This document shows, piece after piece, positions 10,562 to 22,582 of a stretch of 64,000 bases of DNA (within the stretch, counting starts at the first letter, position 1; every line of letters begins with the position of its first letter). The stretch is from the NCBI GenBank assembly GCA_024180945.1, contig JAKSGN010000005.1, positions 1,674,001 through 1,738,000 of the forward strand, given 5' to 3'. The notes under the pieces are model-generated. The model searched no databases and had not been told where the DNA came from. It saw nothing but the letters and a program-made list of their open reading frames with translations. The DNA comes from Macrophomina tecta (taxonomy: Eukaryota; Ascomycota; Dothideomycetes; Botryosphaeriales; Botryosphaeriaceae). Both the position numbers and the translations under genes were made by a program.

Positions 10562-12452
10562 GAGATTTTGCGAGATACCCTTTACGCATTTATTACAGAT
10601 TCGATGCAGAATGGATGAGTAGTCTGAAGGCGCATCGTGCCATGATCCTTCTAAATCAGCTTGACCTTCAACCCTTCTGCTTCCCCATGACTGAAATCAT
10701 CTATAAAAAATAGCATGGCCGAACCTTTTGCACCACAACATAACAACTTCTCAACCACGCAACATCACTCTTGAACAACATCACCATGACTAATTGCCTC
10801 TACGCTGGGAAGCATCACTATCAATGTCCATCCATCTTCAGCTTCCTTCTCAGGACGAGAACTCGTGCCTTATTTGCTGCATATGGCACCTCCGCACGGG
10901 TCATTTGGTGTAACGTCGCTGTCAGCAAATGGAAGGAAGCAAAAGCAAGTTTGCAGTTCTGACCGTTGTTACTGCTCAAAAGCTTGTATCAAGAGAACTT
11001 CTAGGCGACCACTGCTGTTGTTGAGAAGAGTTCGGCGTCCAATGGGAGCTTTCCTGTTTAATTAGTTGGTTGGAGTGGCCCCGTGGAGGAGAGCCGTCAC
11101 GAGCATCGCTTTCAGAGGCGCGGCGGCATGCTCAGCAGCGCCGCACTCCTCCTTCGTCTCCATTATCACTTCCTGTTGTCATCCAGAACGCTTTAAATGG
11201 CTCATGAGAAGCGCTTAGAGAATGATTCACACTTCATGCGTGGATTTCTCTGCACGGAATCCGAGGATGACGGAACAGCAAAATTGAGGAGAAAATTTGA
11301 GCTTTCGAGGTCGCTACTGCGCCCCCCAACGGACCTGTGTTCAATCAATCCAAGATGGTAAGATGACCTCAAATGGTCGAACGCTATTTACTGCCTGCGA
11401 GCCGCTGGGCCGGCATAATCATATGTGAAGTATGAGCCGGCCTACCATTCCGAATCAGTAGTGCCCACCAGCCATTATTATCCTCCACCAAATGCACGAT
11501 AGTGGGAGATTCTTTCGCACACGTGGCATGTGCGTGCCATGGCGTGCTCAAGTGGGCGCGCGAGAAGGCAGCACAAGCGCAGTCCTTTGATTGTGGGATT
11601 GGTGATAACAGCCTGATCACCGAGATCAATCGAAGATGCAAATAACGTCCGCCTTGTCGATGTTGAGCAATGAGAGGGTTTCAAGAACTCCTCAACACTG
11701 ACGAGCTACGGGTATCATGGCGTTGCTAACTCTGTTTATTCAGGTACCAATCCAGCATCGACGCATGTGCCGCAATCAAAACGCGGGCCCGTGAACATCT
11801 CAATTTTTTTTTTCCTTGTGTCACGTATCCTGTGCCTCTAAGGAACAGTCTCGGTGCCTGCCTATGACTTGGAATCTAGCGTCTTTTTAGATACTTCAGA
11901 GCTCCAGAGTCTCTGTGTGGTCGGATGAATGCGTAAGAGTACCCTAACTCGCCGCTGAATTTGTATCCACTGGCTTGGAAGGGTTGGGGTGCCATGGCTC
12001 TGACAAACACATCTTCAGCGACGACGCTCGGCATGTGATAAACAGTAATGGAAAACACTGCGTAGTTAAGAATTGCTGAGCATGGAAAGCAGACGCACTG
12101 CACGTCTTCTGCGAGGGACCTATCAGATACGGCAGTACCCCTAGGAATGATAATTGAGAGAATCGAGGCACAGCTGATATCGAATTACGCCGAAGCGGAC
12201 TGAATTTGACTAAAGACGGGTGTATCAATTTGAGCATACACCACTCCATAACGCCCCCACATTCCACCCAATGCAATAGCGACAGACCCCTGGCCTCGCT
12301 TTCTCCTGGCAGCAAGCGCAAACCCCCAGGCGGATGGGGCTGCAACCTCTCCTTCCGAACTCACTATACCATACTCAATCCGTTCCATAATGCAAAGTAA
12401 AAGAATCGGAGATCAATAGAAATACATGTGCTGCAGAACCACAGCGAGTGAT
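10562..12452. other. Long convergent spacer with no recognised gene
   Basis: 1.9 kb between two 3' ends. A TATA-like CTATAAAAAATAG at 10691-10703 and a CA-rich leader-like stretch precede an ATG at 10786 that opens a 58-codon frame with no recognisable features. Other small frames (for example 10865-11065 and 11944-12345) are unsupported. A T run occurs near 11805-11813. Confidence 0.4.
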
Positions 12453-13030
12453 TCAGACGCCTTTGCCGCCACGCTCGTCCTGCATGCCGATCACGACGTC
12501 GGGAGCCTCGGGGTGGTCTTTCTTTGCCTTGGCGGTGCTACTGCGCTCGTCCTTGCGGCTGGTAGCGCTGCCGCCAGTACCGGTGGAGTGGGCTCTGCCG
12601 GAAGGATTTCGCGTCAGCATGTGATGGCCCAAAGTGCCCCCAGTATTGCGGTGGGGCAGTTGGATAGGGGTGGGGCACGCGCAAGGCTGATGAGCGGAGT
12701 AAAGGAGAAAGAGATGGCAGTGCGCAGGGAAAAGGGGGGTGGGAAAGGCACAGATGTCTGGTCCAACTTCTTCGTCAGGGTGGGCACTTACTCCTTGCCC
12801 GAGAAGGCGTTGTCGCTCTGAACTTCTGTCCTGTCGGTCTTGTTGGTGGTATGGTCCTCGTCCGGGTTGCCCTTGTCGGACCTGCCGTAGCCGCAGCGCC
12901 AGGCGGAGGCAGTGAGCGGGCGGACTGTGGTCTGGCGTGCGGTGGCGGCAGTGAGACCGCGGCGCAGGGCCGGGTGCGTGGTGGCCCGGCGGTAGAAGGT
13001 GAGGAACTCTGAAGGCGACGGATTCGACAT
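12453..13030 (-). CDS. Small conserved fungal protein, probably mitochondrial
   Basis: Two exons (13030-12792 and 12594-12453) give 126 aa with consistent phase at a GTAAGT donor. The N-terminus is Arg-rich with few acidic residues (FYRRATTHPALRRGLTAATA), as in a mitochondrial presequence. The body has a GYGRSDKGNPDEDH segment and repeated Lys/Asp patches. The C-terminus HPEAPDVVIGMQDERGGKG is, to my recollection, the conserved signature of an uncharacterised small Pezizomycotina protein. Function unknown; mitochondrial location is inferred from the presequence only. It is divergent from Pcc1 across a 526-bp spacer. Confidence 0.72.
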
Positions 13031-13556
13031 TGTGGATGTGTGGATGTAGTCGACTAGGAAATGCAGCGCGATAGACTGGGAGATCAAAGCACTATGCAAG
13101 AGAGTCTTTGAGGGTGAGGTGGCACGCGGGAGAGAGAATAGAGCGGGTGGATTGCAACACCTGGACGCTGTTTGGAAGAGCGGAGCATGGGGCAGGCTGG
13201 AGTAATAAGTGGAACCCGAGACGACATCTGTACGTATCCATCATCCCTCCGTCTCATCATCTGCCTGGCCTCTCGCTTCCGCTGACTGACGGGCTGGCCA
13301 TCGACGCGCCAATGACATCACCTCGCGCGGGGAGACGTGCCGCCGAGCTATGCCCGATCCGGACGACACCGCGGGGCGACAAAATCCAACCACGTCTGCT
13401 CCCAGCACAAACAGGCTGCTGCGAGCCGCAACACGCGCCGTCTGAGATACACACACGCTCATCCCCCCTCCCCCGCATCTGACCTCCTGCTGCAGGTCGC
13501 GAGTCTATCGCCGCCCGTGCGCGCCTTAATAGAACTCTCCGGAAAGAAAAGAAGTC
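13031..13556. promoter_or_regulatory. Divergent promoter, small mitochondrial-type gene / Pcc1
   Basis: 526-bp spacer with no convincing coding sequence. Shared promoter region for two short intron-containing genes. Confidence 0.5.
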
Positions 13557-14002
13557 ATGGCCCCGTCCACCGATCCCACCGCCTTTCCCTGCGCCCTGTA
13601 TGTGCCTGTTCCCGCCTGCCCCTTCGCCCCTGTTCTTTGCGCGCGTCGAATGACCACATGCATGCTGACGACATCCCGCCCGCCCAAAGCACGCTCAACA
13701 TCCCGTTCCCGACGCCTGCACACGCCAACAATGCCCTGCGCGCGCTCGTCGTCGACGACGAGCTGTCCTCGCTAGTCAAGCGCACCCTGTCGGTCTCGCC
13801 AGATACGCCCAATGTCCTCGATGTGCACTATACTGCTACGACGAATCGGATGCTGCGCGTGGCAGTCAACGGCTTCTTCGACAGTCTGGGCGTGGTGCTG
13901 GGCGTTATGGAGGAGCTGGATGTGGACACGGTCCTGAAGGAGGGCAAGGAGAGCGTTGAGGGCGCACAAGGCTTGATGCCCATCAAGAGGAGTGTGGGTT
14001 GA
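13557..14002 (+). CDS. pcc1: Pcc1-like subunit of the EKC/KEOPS complex
   Basis: Pcc1 is the small dimerising subunit of KEOPS, which makes the t6A modification of tRNAs and affects telomeres and transcription. Two exons (13557-13597 and 13690-14002) give 117 aa, near the family length. The junction restores LTLNIPFPTPAHANNAL, the characteristic first beta strand and helix. It continues ALRALVVDDELSSLVKRTLS, then RMLRVAVNGFFDSLGVVLGV, a close match to the family core of mature strand plus C-terminal helix. Donor GTATGT and acceptor AAAG are acceptable. Confidence 0.85.
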
Positions 14003-14830
14003 GAGGCTGCTGTGGTGGAAGCGGCTCACGAACTGGGCCGGAGAATCCGCGCAGGAAACGAGAGGCTCTTGTGGGGAGATACAGTGAACGGCTGCGGGCA
14101 TGGGAGAGGATGGAAGCGCTAAACCCGGCACCCATTCGCTGCAGGCAGGCGGAAGAACTTGGCGAGCCAGGTGGGCGAACCGGTCGAATTGGTCCCTGGA
14201 CCCACTACCTTCCGCCCACGGTTCCGAGTCGAAAGGGCCTGGACAGTCTATGTGAGACACTGAGCTACAACATTCAGAAAGAAGGGACAAGCCACTCCAA
14301 AGCCCGCTTCGTGGTTCATATCGCGTCCGCCCTCCTAAGTCAAAGAGCACGACCAGGAAGAGGCAAAGCTGTAGAACCCCTCCCTATCCAGCCTTGGAGA
14401 GCGGCTGCTCACTGTAGGAACCAGCCATACATGAAGAAATGGCGATTCTTGTGGATTGGTGTGGCAGGTTTCACATTATCAGGTCTCGTGACCAAGGAAG
14501 TCGGCGGTTACTTTGAGCTTAGATGGCTTGGGTTTGCAGGGTCTTGGCCAAGAGGACGACGGACGGAATGCAGTTTCACTGAGTGATCTACTTAAAACTC
14601 ACCATGTCCAGATGTCATTCCTGCAAGCTGCCGAGGAGACTCACTCCAATTTCAAGACAAGTCGCTTTCGGATATCATGACCGTCTGGACCCGGAGGAGC
14701 TGTGTATTCCATTCAACCCGTAGATCTGCAAAGCGCTGTTCAGGCGCCGATGCTATAGTACAAACTCCCACAGTCAAACGCCATACCGTCTTGCTTCTGT
14801 ACATTATCTTAACCTGTTCGCACATCCACT
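14003..14830. other. Convergent 3' spacer
   Basis: 828 bp between two 3' ends. Open frames across it are short or of arbitrary composition. No gene recognised. Confidence 0.5.
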
Positions 14831-17272
14831 TCACCTCCTTTGCAGCAGCTCGTCCAAATCCTTCGCCAACGCCCACGCGTCCGCCGCCCTCTGCTCCATC
14901 ACATCATCAATGCCCCTTTTAAGCGCAACCAGCCGTACCCTCTTGCCTAAGGGGATCCCACCCTTCTTGTTCTTAAGCTTCAGCCTCTTCCTTAACTGAA
15001 TCTCCTGTTCCAACACCGCCACCTCGCTCTGCAAAGCCGTCGACTCCCTATCCGAAGCTGCGATGCTCTTATGCAGATACCACATCTCCGCGGCCCTCAG
15101 CTCCGCCATCTTTTTCATCAACGCCTTCTTCCGCCACCCCCTCCACTCACCCTTCAACCTTTCCCCGAGCACGCGCAGCAACCGATCTCTATACCCCCTA
15201 AACGCCGCCATCCCCTTCCCCACCGCAGACTTCTCCCCCGCCTCCGCCACCATCGCAGCAGCAGCGCCGCTCTCCACATACTCTCCAACCCGCCTTGCAT
15301 ACCACTCCTCCTTGCCCAGTTCCGCCTTCTTCCGCAACCTCGCAACCTTCCACCTCTGCCTCCGGATCTCTGCCTCCACCCACGCCACCTCCTCGGCGAG
15401 CGGCCCCGCCCCATTCAACGCGCCCCTATTATCCTCCCTCTCCACCACACGCGCCGCCTCTACGACCTTCTTCCCCACCGCATGTCTGACGCGCGAATAC
15501 GTAACCCCCTCGCCGAGCCTCCCCCACCAGCTATCCTCGTCCACACGCTCGCCCGCCTCCTCGTCGTACCGCGGCCGCAGCCATGCATTGCGCCTGGCAT
15601 CCGCATCCCAGCCAGCGGGAGTATCGGGCAAGCCCTCCTCGAGCGGCCAAATACGCGGATCGGTGGCGACGCAGCGCTGGGTCAGGCGGACGCAGACGAG
15701 CTCTGAGAGACGGATCGAGGCGTCAAGGTAGGCGAGCTCGGCGCGGGCGAGGCGGCGCAGCGAGCGGTGTATGAGGCGGAGCTGGAAGAGGCGGAGGTCG
15801 CGCTTGCGCGCAAACTCGCGACGCGTGGGCGGCGCGAGCGTAAAGTGGTAGGGCGACGTCTCGGACGAGGCGGCGGCGTCGTCTTCGTCGTTGGCGGGTG
15901 ATAGCTTGTAGGGGAAGGCGTGTGAGAGTTTTGCTTGGGGGCCTTCCTGGGGGTAGGTGGCGCTGTCGTACATACCGCTAAAGTCGCTCAGGGCGTCTTC
16001 TAGCTCGTCGGGCGACCGGTTGTTTGAGGCGGCGATGACGAGGGTGGAGTGCGAGCGCCGCTGGTTGCGACCGGGGAGCACCGAGGCTGGGATCGGTCTG
16101 CTCCTGTAGGTGAGTGTAGGTCTGCCAGACTCCGGCGAGCCAGGCACGACTTCCCTTGCCGTCTCGAACGGCTCTTTTAGCTCCTTAACCCATGTTGCGG
16201 ACGACTCCGGCGAGCCAGGCACGACTTCCCTTGCCGTCTCGAACGGCTCTTTTAGCTCCTTAATCCATGTTGCGGACGACTCCGGCCTGTCCCTTGTGAC
16301 ACCGGGCCCGGAAACAGTGCCCGCAACTCTCTCGAGCTCCGCTATCCCCATAGTTGACTTGTCCAGAGCGACTTCTTCGGGGACCCTAACGCGTGTCTTG
16401 TTGTCTTGCAGAGCCTCAAGCTTCTCCCTCCCCGACGCTCTGATAACCTTGACCTGCCTCTCCAAAGCTTTTGTTAGAAAGCGTTGGTGCCCGCGCAACC
16501 GATAGCTTGCGACTGGCAGTGGAACCACCATCCACTGATTGTCCACAACCACTTCCCTATTGAAAACGAACAGTTTAGTCGACTTGTAACTCTTTCCACC
16601 AACCTGTCCCGTCTTCCCAGAGTTCGCCTTATCCTCTTGGATTTTACTATCGGCGGCTGCCCTGGCACGCCGCGCCTTAATCAACTTTTTCCTGCGTTTG
16701 ACGACGGCCTTGTAGACCATATCCTCCGCTCTCTTGCACTTGACCCTCGAATTATTCACCAGCTCGTCCAAAATATCCACCACCTCGGACGCTCTGAACG
16801 GTAGGGGCGCCACACGGCGTTGCTCCGCGGCGATCGCGCGCTGCAGAATCTTCAACCTCCTGTTACGAAGGGGCATTAATTCTCCATTGACTTTACACCA
16901 GTACAACGGCCTGCCCTCCTCCAGGTTGCGCACGCACGACGCCCAGAAATTCAGCTGCCAGTTCGACACGTCGAGTTGCGCTTCTAGCAGCTTTATGCTG
17001 CCCTGGCGGAGTTCATCCACCTTCGTCCTGCAGTCGCGGGCACGCCGGGCCCACAGCTCCCTGGCGAGCTGGGTAGGGCTCTTGTGGGACCTTGGCTTCG
17101 GAGGGACTGGTCGCCGGTCGGACTCTGCCTGGCATATTGCCGCGAGCCGGTGAAGGAAGTCTCGCATGCGCTTGTACTTGGGCAAAGTCATGAGCAAATC
17201 TTCCCGAATATTTCGAATACTGAACCCTTCTGCGACCTCGACCTCTCTGAGTCTGCGACTGAGGGGTATCAT
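14831..17272 (-). CDS. Large basic uncharacterised protein with internal tandem duplication
   Basis: Intronless frame of 813 aa that I do not recognise. Composition is strongly Arg/Lys/Glu with long predicted helices: an N-terminal region rich in Arg, a middle disordered part, and a C-terminal half full of REFARKRDLRLFQLRL-type helical charge patterns ending in a Leu-rich segment (DAWALAKDLDELLQ). Two adjacent copies of a 25-residue unit (SSATW.KELKEPFETAREVV and so on) lie near the centre. Sustained length without stops and consistent protein-like composition support it as real. The start is the first Met of the frame. No signal peptide or membrane segment is apparent. It is probably a coiled-coil or scaffold protein (inference). 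Confidence 0.6.
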   Translation of the reverse strand: MIPLSRRLREVEVAEGFSIRNIREDLLMTLPKYKRMRDFLHRLAAICQAESDRRPVPPKPRSHKSPTQLARELWARRARDCRTKVDELRQGSIKLLEAQLDVSNWQLNFWASCVRNLEEGRPLYWCKVNGELMPLRNRRLKILQRAIAAEQRRVAPLPFRASEVVDILDELVNNSRVKCKRAEDMVYKAVVKRRKKLIKARRARAAADSKIQEDKANSGKTGQVGGKSYKSTKLFVFNREVVVDNQWMVVPLPVASYRLRGHQRFLTKALERQVKVIRASGREKLEALQDNKTRVRVPEEVALDKSTMGIAELERVAGTVSGPGVTRDRPESSATWIKELKEPFETAREVVPGSPESSATWVKELKEPFETAREVVPGSPESGRPTLTYRSRPIPASVLPGRNQRRSHSTLVIAASNNRSPDELEDALSDFSGMYDSATYPQEGPQAKLSHAFPYKLSPANDEDDAAASSETSPYHFTLAPPTRREFARKRDLRLFQLRLIHRSLRRLARAELAYLDASIRLSELVCVRLTQRCVATDPRIWPLEEGLPDTPAGWDADARRNAWLRPRYDEEAGERVDEDSWWGRLGEGVTYSRVRHAVGKKVVEAARVVEREDNRGALNGAGPLAEEVAWVEAEIRRQRWKVARLRKKAELGKEEWYARRVGEYVESGAAAAMVAEAGEKSAVGKGMAAFRGYRDRLLRVLGERLKGEWRGWRKKALMKKMAELRAAEMWYLHKSIAASDRESTALQSEVAVLEQEIQLRKRLKLKNKKGGIPLGKRVRLVALKRGIDDVMEQRAADAWALAKDLDELLQRR
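16128..16277 (-). repeat. 75-bp tandem duplication inside the 813-aa gene
   Basis: Two head-to-tail 75-bp copies differ at only about one base (ACCCATG versus ATCCATG) and the start of a third copy follows at 16278. The length is in frame, adding exactly 25 codons. Near-identity implies a recent event or homogenisation. Confidence 0.9.
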
Positions 17273-17548
17273 GGGACGTTTCCATTGGCGAGTTAATCGC
17301 TCTAGGTAATCTGACTTCAGCCGGTGAACAGAGCCGGCGGAAAATGATCGACGCGGGAGTTGAATGAATGAGACTTGCGCGTTACTGTGTAATGACCTGC
17401 GGCCTTGTCGGTCTGAACGTCCAAGTCCAGAGGCAGTCTTTGCATTAGTGGGGCTATATGTGGAAGGCTACATGCAGTCAGCACGTCTGCTTACAGAGAC
17501 GGCTTTTCCCAGCTGTGGGAGAAGGTACAGACCGGAAGCTGAGCGATA

Positions 17549-19526
17549 CTACATTTCCCTCTTCCCGGTACTTTCAGGACTAACCTTTAACTCGACTTTC
17601 TTTGCATCTTCTGCGGCAGATCCTTGCGGCTTTGCGCCCGGCAGGTGACTGTTGGTGACGAAAAGGGAAAAGGGCACATCAATCATGGTTTGAGAGTAAT
17701 GTTCCGTTGCGTGAGTTTGTTGCTCATGCACGACGTACTTCATGCTCATGCCCTGTTCCGACAAAGCTCCAAACCATCCTGGCCAGACTTCTATTTCAGC
17801 AGGTCCCTCTCCTGCTTGTGGAATGTCATCGATGCTGCTCGGAATCGTGCCGAACACGCTGGTGTCGCGTGCATACTGCGGACTCTCAAGCGACGATGCC
17901 GGAGAGGCGAAGAACTGTATATACGACCCAGGTATTGCCACCCGTCCCAAAGCGTCTGCATGTGACTCATGTCCGTCGGCATCGAGAGAGGAGGAAGTAG
18001 ATCGAGGACTTTGTTCGAAGTACCTGCGGGGATCTAGTGATATGAGACCCGCTTTCTTACCCCAGCCTCCACCTCCACTAAGAACGCGGTGTATCTTCGC
18101 GTTCCCCCTGAGAAGACCTTTCCAAATGGCAAATTGGAAGAATTTGGGATCAATGCGCCAAGCTTCTTGGATGTACTCGGAGAGGACACCAGCGTAATCA
18201 TATGATTTGCTGAACTTTTCTGGCTGCTGCTTCCCTAGCACGCCCAGAACGGCCGAAGAGAAGTATTTAACGGCCCTTTCGTTAAACACCATGGCCCAGA
18301 CCGGCATAGAATGAGGGACTTGGTTCGTAACCTCGAAGTAAGAGGATACAGCTTTCTCGAGCTCTTGAGATGCCGGGGCGGGCTGCTCATTGTGACCAGA
18401 AATCTGTCGAATGATGTTCCCCATGGAAGCATGAATTCGTCGAGCGGCGGTCAGAGGAACTAAAGGCACTTGGAGCAGGTGCAAAGTCCTGTTTGGAGCC
18501 GGAAAGAATTTTTTCTCATGTGCCAAGTACCGACCACACAAAGGCCAGGTCACCCGCTGATATTTGACGTCGTTGACCTTGTCGGCATACAAAGATCGGG
18601 GTTCCTCGAGTGCGACGCCATCCTGATATTCTTCAGTCTCATTGACTCGGTAGAGAATGTTCCACATGATGGAGGTTTGTCCAGTCTGGAAGATTGTGTT
18701 TGCTAGGGGTAGGTGAAGCCTGTGGATTGTGTCGTAGAAGTCTCTCCGTGGCTGTCCGTCCGTATCGGTAAGCCTGAACCGGTCCCAGATGTCGAATGTA
18801 AGCCTGCCAACTGTGTCATCCTGCTCTAAAGTGCTCCGCTTTGTCCAATTTTTACGTGTGACATTGTCCGAAAACCACATGGCGTACGCTAGTCCTTCAC
18901 AGACTTTACCAGTATCTTGGTTATTCGCAGGCGCAGGGAGTTTGTCGACCACAGCAGCCACGACGCGAACATTCCTCAGAGGACTGGAGTAATTGAGCGA
19001 GTGCGTGAGCAGCCGAGAGATGGCTTTCCCAATTGCTTCCGGGGCGCCACCATTCGACGGCGCGCGGAGTGCTGCCGCAAACGAGGGCGTTACAAGCAAC
19101 ATGGCTGTCGGGCTTTTGAAATGAGGCATCAGATAAGGCACGGGCTCAATTCGATCAATGAGACCGCCGATATCCTAAGAGCAGTCAGCTATCCGTTCTA
19201 GAATCAGCAACCTTGGACAGGAAACGAACCGTGTCACCTGGCTTCTTGATTGTAATGGTGCCTATGTGATACAAATCCCTCTGCACCTCCAGCCCAAAGG
19301 GTTTCGTTGGGGAGTTCTCTTCATGTTGAAGCTGCGGCTCACCGTCGCGACTGGTCGATGGCGGAGCACCTTGGCCGCCACTCGAGTCGGCGGAGAGGCG
19401 CCGCACCAAACTCTCAGGACGTAATGGAGGAAGACGGGGCCGGGCGCCAGCGCGAGCTAAGAGACGTGCGCGAGCAGAGAGCACGCGGCGAGGGAGCGGC
19501 AAGCATGTTCGCACGGAATTGAACAT
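17549..19526 (-). CDS. Uncharacterised protein with mitochondrial-type presequence
   Basis: Two exons (19526-19212 and 19174-17549), 646 aa. The first about 45 residues are rich in Arg, Ala, Leu and Ser with no acid residue until the first Glu, typical of a mitochondrial targeting peptide. The junction gives GDTVRFLSK|DIGGLIDRIEPV in phase 0. The intron is only 37 nt (GTTGCT donor, CTGAC branch, TTAG acceptor), unusually short. The mature part includes YLMPHFKSPTAMLLVTPSF and VVAAVVDKLPAPA, suggesting an alpha/beta fold that I cannot name. It ends with TAG. It shares its promoter with the Mnn9 gene. Confidence 0.6.
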
Positions 19527-20015
19527 GGGCGGCTACGGGTCGGGGCGCATGGTAGAGTGCAGAGTGTGGTTGGAAAAGATGCGGCAAGGCAATGACTTGG
19601 GTTCGGTTCGCCGAAGAGCAGCCGGCGGAGGGCCAGCTACTAATCTCAGGGCCAATCTCACTCCCGAGCACGCGAATACGTAGACAATATCCAGCCAGCG
19701 CGAGCCCAACTGCCCACCGATCTCCTCCTAGCGCGAGCCTTCACGGCTTTCCGTCTGGCATGCCTTGGACCTTTTGATCCCAATACCCTCGCTCTCTCGC
19801 TGGTGCTCCGCCGTCCTCGCCGCCTCCGCTCCTGTCTCCGCGCTGCGGCTGGTCTGGACTGATTCAAGTAACATAGTTGCAGCTTACGTACGTCCTCCCT
19901 GCCAGAAGCCTCGGGCCTTGCACAGCCGCTCTCTTTTTCGCGCTGGATGCGACTGACTTCTGCCAGACTCTGCCCACCGGTGTAGACCCACCTCCGCCGA
20001 GGGCCCTCGATCAAG
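19527..20015. promoter_or_regulatory. Divergent promoter, mitochondrial-type gene / Mnn9
   Basis: 489-bp spacer without convincing coding sequence. Probable 5' leaders of both genes. Confidence 0.5.
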
Positions 20016-21186
20016 ATGCGTTCCGCGCGCTCCCTGCGGAGAACCAACCCAATTACCATCGTCCTCGCTGCGCTACTTTGCTTCGGCTTCCTCTTCTTCA
20101 TATTCTCCTCCGATGCCGACAGCTCCATAAGTCCGCACCAGCTGCGGACCTCCGCCGCCAATGCCCTATCTCCGCCGTCAATGCCGTTTAGGAAAGCCAA
20201 GGGCGATGGAGACCAGGCTCCGCCACCAGTTGTACACTACCATATGAACAATCTCACTACAACGAGCGACCCAGTCGGCAACCGCGAGTCTGTTCTCATT
20301 CTCACTCCAATGGCACGTTTCTACCAGGAGTACTGGGACAATCTCCTGAAGCTCAACTACCCTCACGAACTTATCTCCCTCGGTTTCATCCTGCCCAAGA
20401 CTCGCGAAGGAAACGCCGCAACCGTTGCGCTTCAGGAACAGATCGCCAAAACCCAGAAAGGTCCGCAGAAGAAGCGATTTAAGAGCATTACTATCCTGCG
20501 CCAGGACACGGAAGTCCCGCTGCAATCACAGGAGGAGTCGGAGAGGCACAAATTGGAGAACCAGAAGGCGAGGAGAGCAGCCATGTCGAAGGCGCGAAAC
20601 TCTCTTCTGTTTACGACGCTAGGGCCGACGACGTCATGGGTGCTGTGGCTGGACTCGGACATCATCGAGACGCCGCCGACACTCATCCAAGACCTTGCTT
20701 CGCACAACAAGCCGATCATCGTACCCAACTGCTACCAGCGCTACTATAACGAGGACTCAAAGAAAATGGAGATCCGGCCGTACGACTACAATTCTTGGAT
20801 CGATAGCCCAACCGCCCAAGACTTAGCCAAGAGCATGGGAAAGGACGACATTATCTTGGAAGGCTACGCCGAGATGGCCACGTACCGTTCGCTCATGGCC
20901 TACATGAAAGATGCTGGAGATGCGAATCAGGAGAAGGTGATAGAGCTTGATGGGGTCGGTGGCACAGCTTTGCTGGTCAAGGCTGATGTCCACAGAGATG
21001 GCGCAATGTTCCCGCCTTTTGCGTTCTACCACCTGATTGAGACCGAGGGCTTTGCGAAGATGGCGTCTCGACTGGGATGGAAAAGCTACGGGCTGCCCAA
21101 CTATCTTGTAAGTTCCCGCCGTGGCTGTGCAAGGCATGAAAGTTATAGGACTAACTGTGCCCCAGGTATACCACTATAACGAGTAA
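20016..21186 (+). CDS. mnn9: Mannan polymerase subunit, Anp1/Mnn9 family alpha-mannosyltransferase (GT62)
   Basis: Golgi type II membrane enzyme that extends the alpha-1,6-mannan backbone of N-glycans. Two exons (20016-21107 and 21166-21186), 370 aa; the short last exon encodes VYHYNE then stop. A basic N-terminus (MRSARSLRRTNP) leads into a signal-anchor helix (ITIVLAALLCFGFLFFIF). The catalytic domain starts at ESVLILTPMARFYQEYW, continues with YPHELISLGFILPK, and has the DxD metal/nucleotide-sugar site in SWVLWLDSDIIETP. FYQEYWDNLLKL favours Mnn9 over the Van1 and Anp1 paralogues (from memory). The intron has a perfect GTAAGT donor and CTAAC branch. Confidence 0.9.
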
Positions 21187-22582
21187 TAGAATGTTCAATT
21201 CGGGTTCATTGGGCGGCGTTAGGGTATCTGTCTGAGAACGGTGATGAGTGCACACGGGAGAAACCAAAGACGAAATTCGAGATATCTTCTTGAGGAATGT
21301 TGTCTACGTGATAGATGGGTTGCGTCTAGCTCCGTTCTAGCAGGCCACTTGCCGTCGATCCTCCGAATGCAGCAACTCGTCGCGAACTAGATTCTGCCAA
21401 GCACAGGAACGCACACTGAACTGGGGCAAGGCTGAGATGCCGATGGTGCATCAGCCACAAGGGCGTCCTTTCGCCTAGAGCAACGGCAACAAGCAGCCGG
21501 GCCGGGTTGAACCGCACAGCGCGTAGATTGTGTCCATTGCATTCTTCGTGGCGGGATGGTGTGGCGGGCGGCGCCGTGGACAGGTGCACAGGCGCGACAC
21601 TCCTGGTTTGAGCAGGATGTGGTGGCGGGCGCACCGGTAGACACGGCAGCAGGGTGAGATCTGCTTCGGCTAGGCGCACCTGCAGGGACCTTGGGCTCCT
21701 TCCAGATGGGCCCAACTGCACGTCTACTGCTCTCCATCAGCTCATCCCCATCGCCGCGTTTCCGCTGCGTGTCGGGTGCCCGCCAGCGCGCTGATTTGAG
21801 GCCCTCAGCACGCTCGGCTACCGCCCCAAAAATAAGCCAGGCCCGGCGCTCACAGGCGCAACCTTGCCGCTCCTTTCCCTTTTCGGCCAGGAAACCTGCT
21901 CAACTGCATGCGACGGCTCCCTGGGCGCGCCGACTCTTCGCAACCCCACGCAGCGTGGCCTTGCAAACGCCCGCCGTTCTCGTGCTATCACCAGGCCGCT
22001 TGCACGCGCTGACGCTGACGCTGCCGCCGCCATCTCGCTTCCCGTGTTCGCGGTGCCGCAGTCCATCCCCTCCTAGCCCGACCATCCGCGGCTCTGCACC
22101 ACGGCTATCAAGGTACGCAACCGCGCGCACGCGTCGGCGAGACACCCGCTCCACGGGAGTTTATCTCATCGGCCGCCGCTCCTTCGCTGGCCTTCGCGTC
22201 CCAGCTCACTGGTTCGCTTTCCCGGGAAAATCTGCTCGCGCCCTCTCGCCGCCAGCTCGCCCATCCTTTGTGCTCCCAGTCACTCTTCACCAAGATCGGT
22301 AGGGCCCCATCTGCTTCGACCCTCTTGTCGCAGACAGGCAGCCGGCGCACCATCGGCCTCTCCTTTTGATGCCCGTGCGAGCCAGGTAGGCACAAGCTTC
22401 TTAGTCTGTTCTCTTGGCACAGTGTACACCTCACGAAGCCCCTTCTGTAGCCCTTGCGTTTTTATCCCATCTATCTCTGGACGACATGATGCAGGGATCT
22501 GACTGCTCACTCCAGATAGGCTTTTCCTCGCCGTGCGCGCCGATGAGCCTCTCCCCACCTGTACGACATCCATTTTGAAGCC
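21187..22582. other. Spacer and promoter of the copper-fist gene
   Basis: 1.4 kb, GC-rich in its right half. Open frames here are Ser/Pro/Arg-rich and look compositional. A CTGCTCA lies at 22504-22510, close to the start of the copper-fist gene. No gene recognised. Confidence 0.5.
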
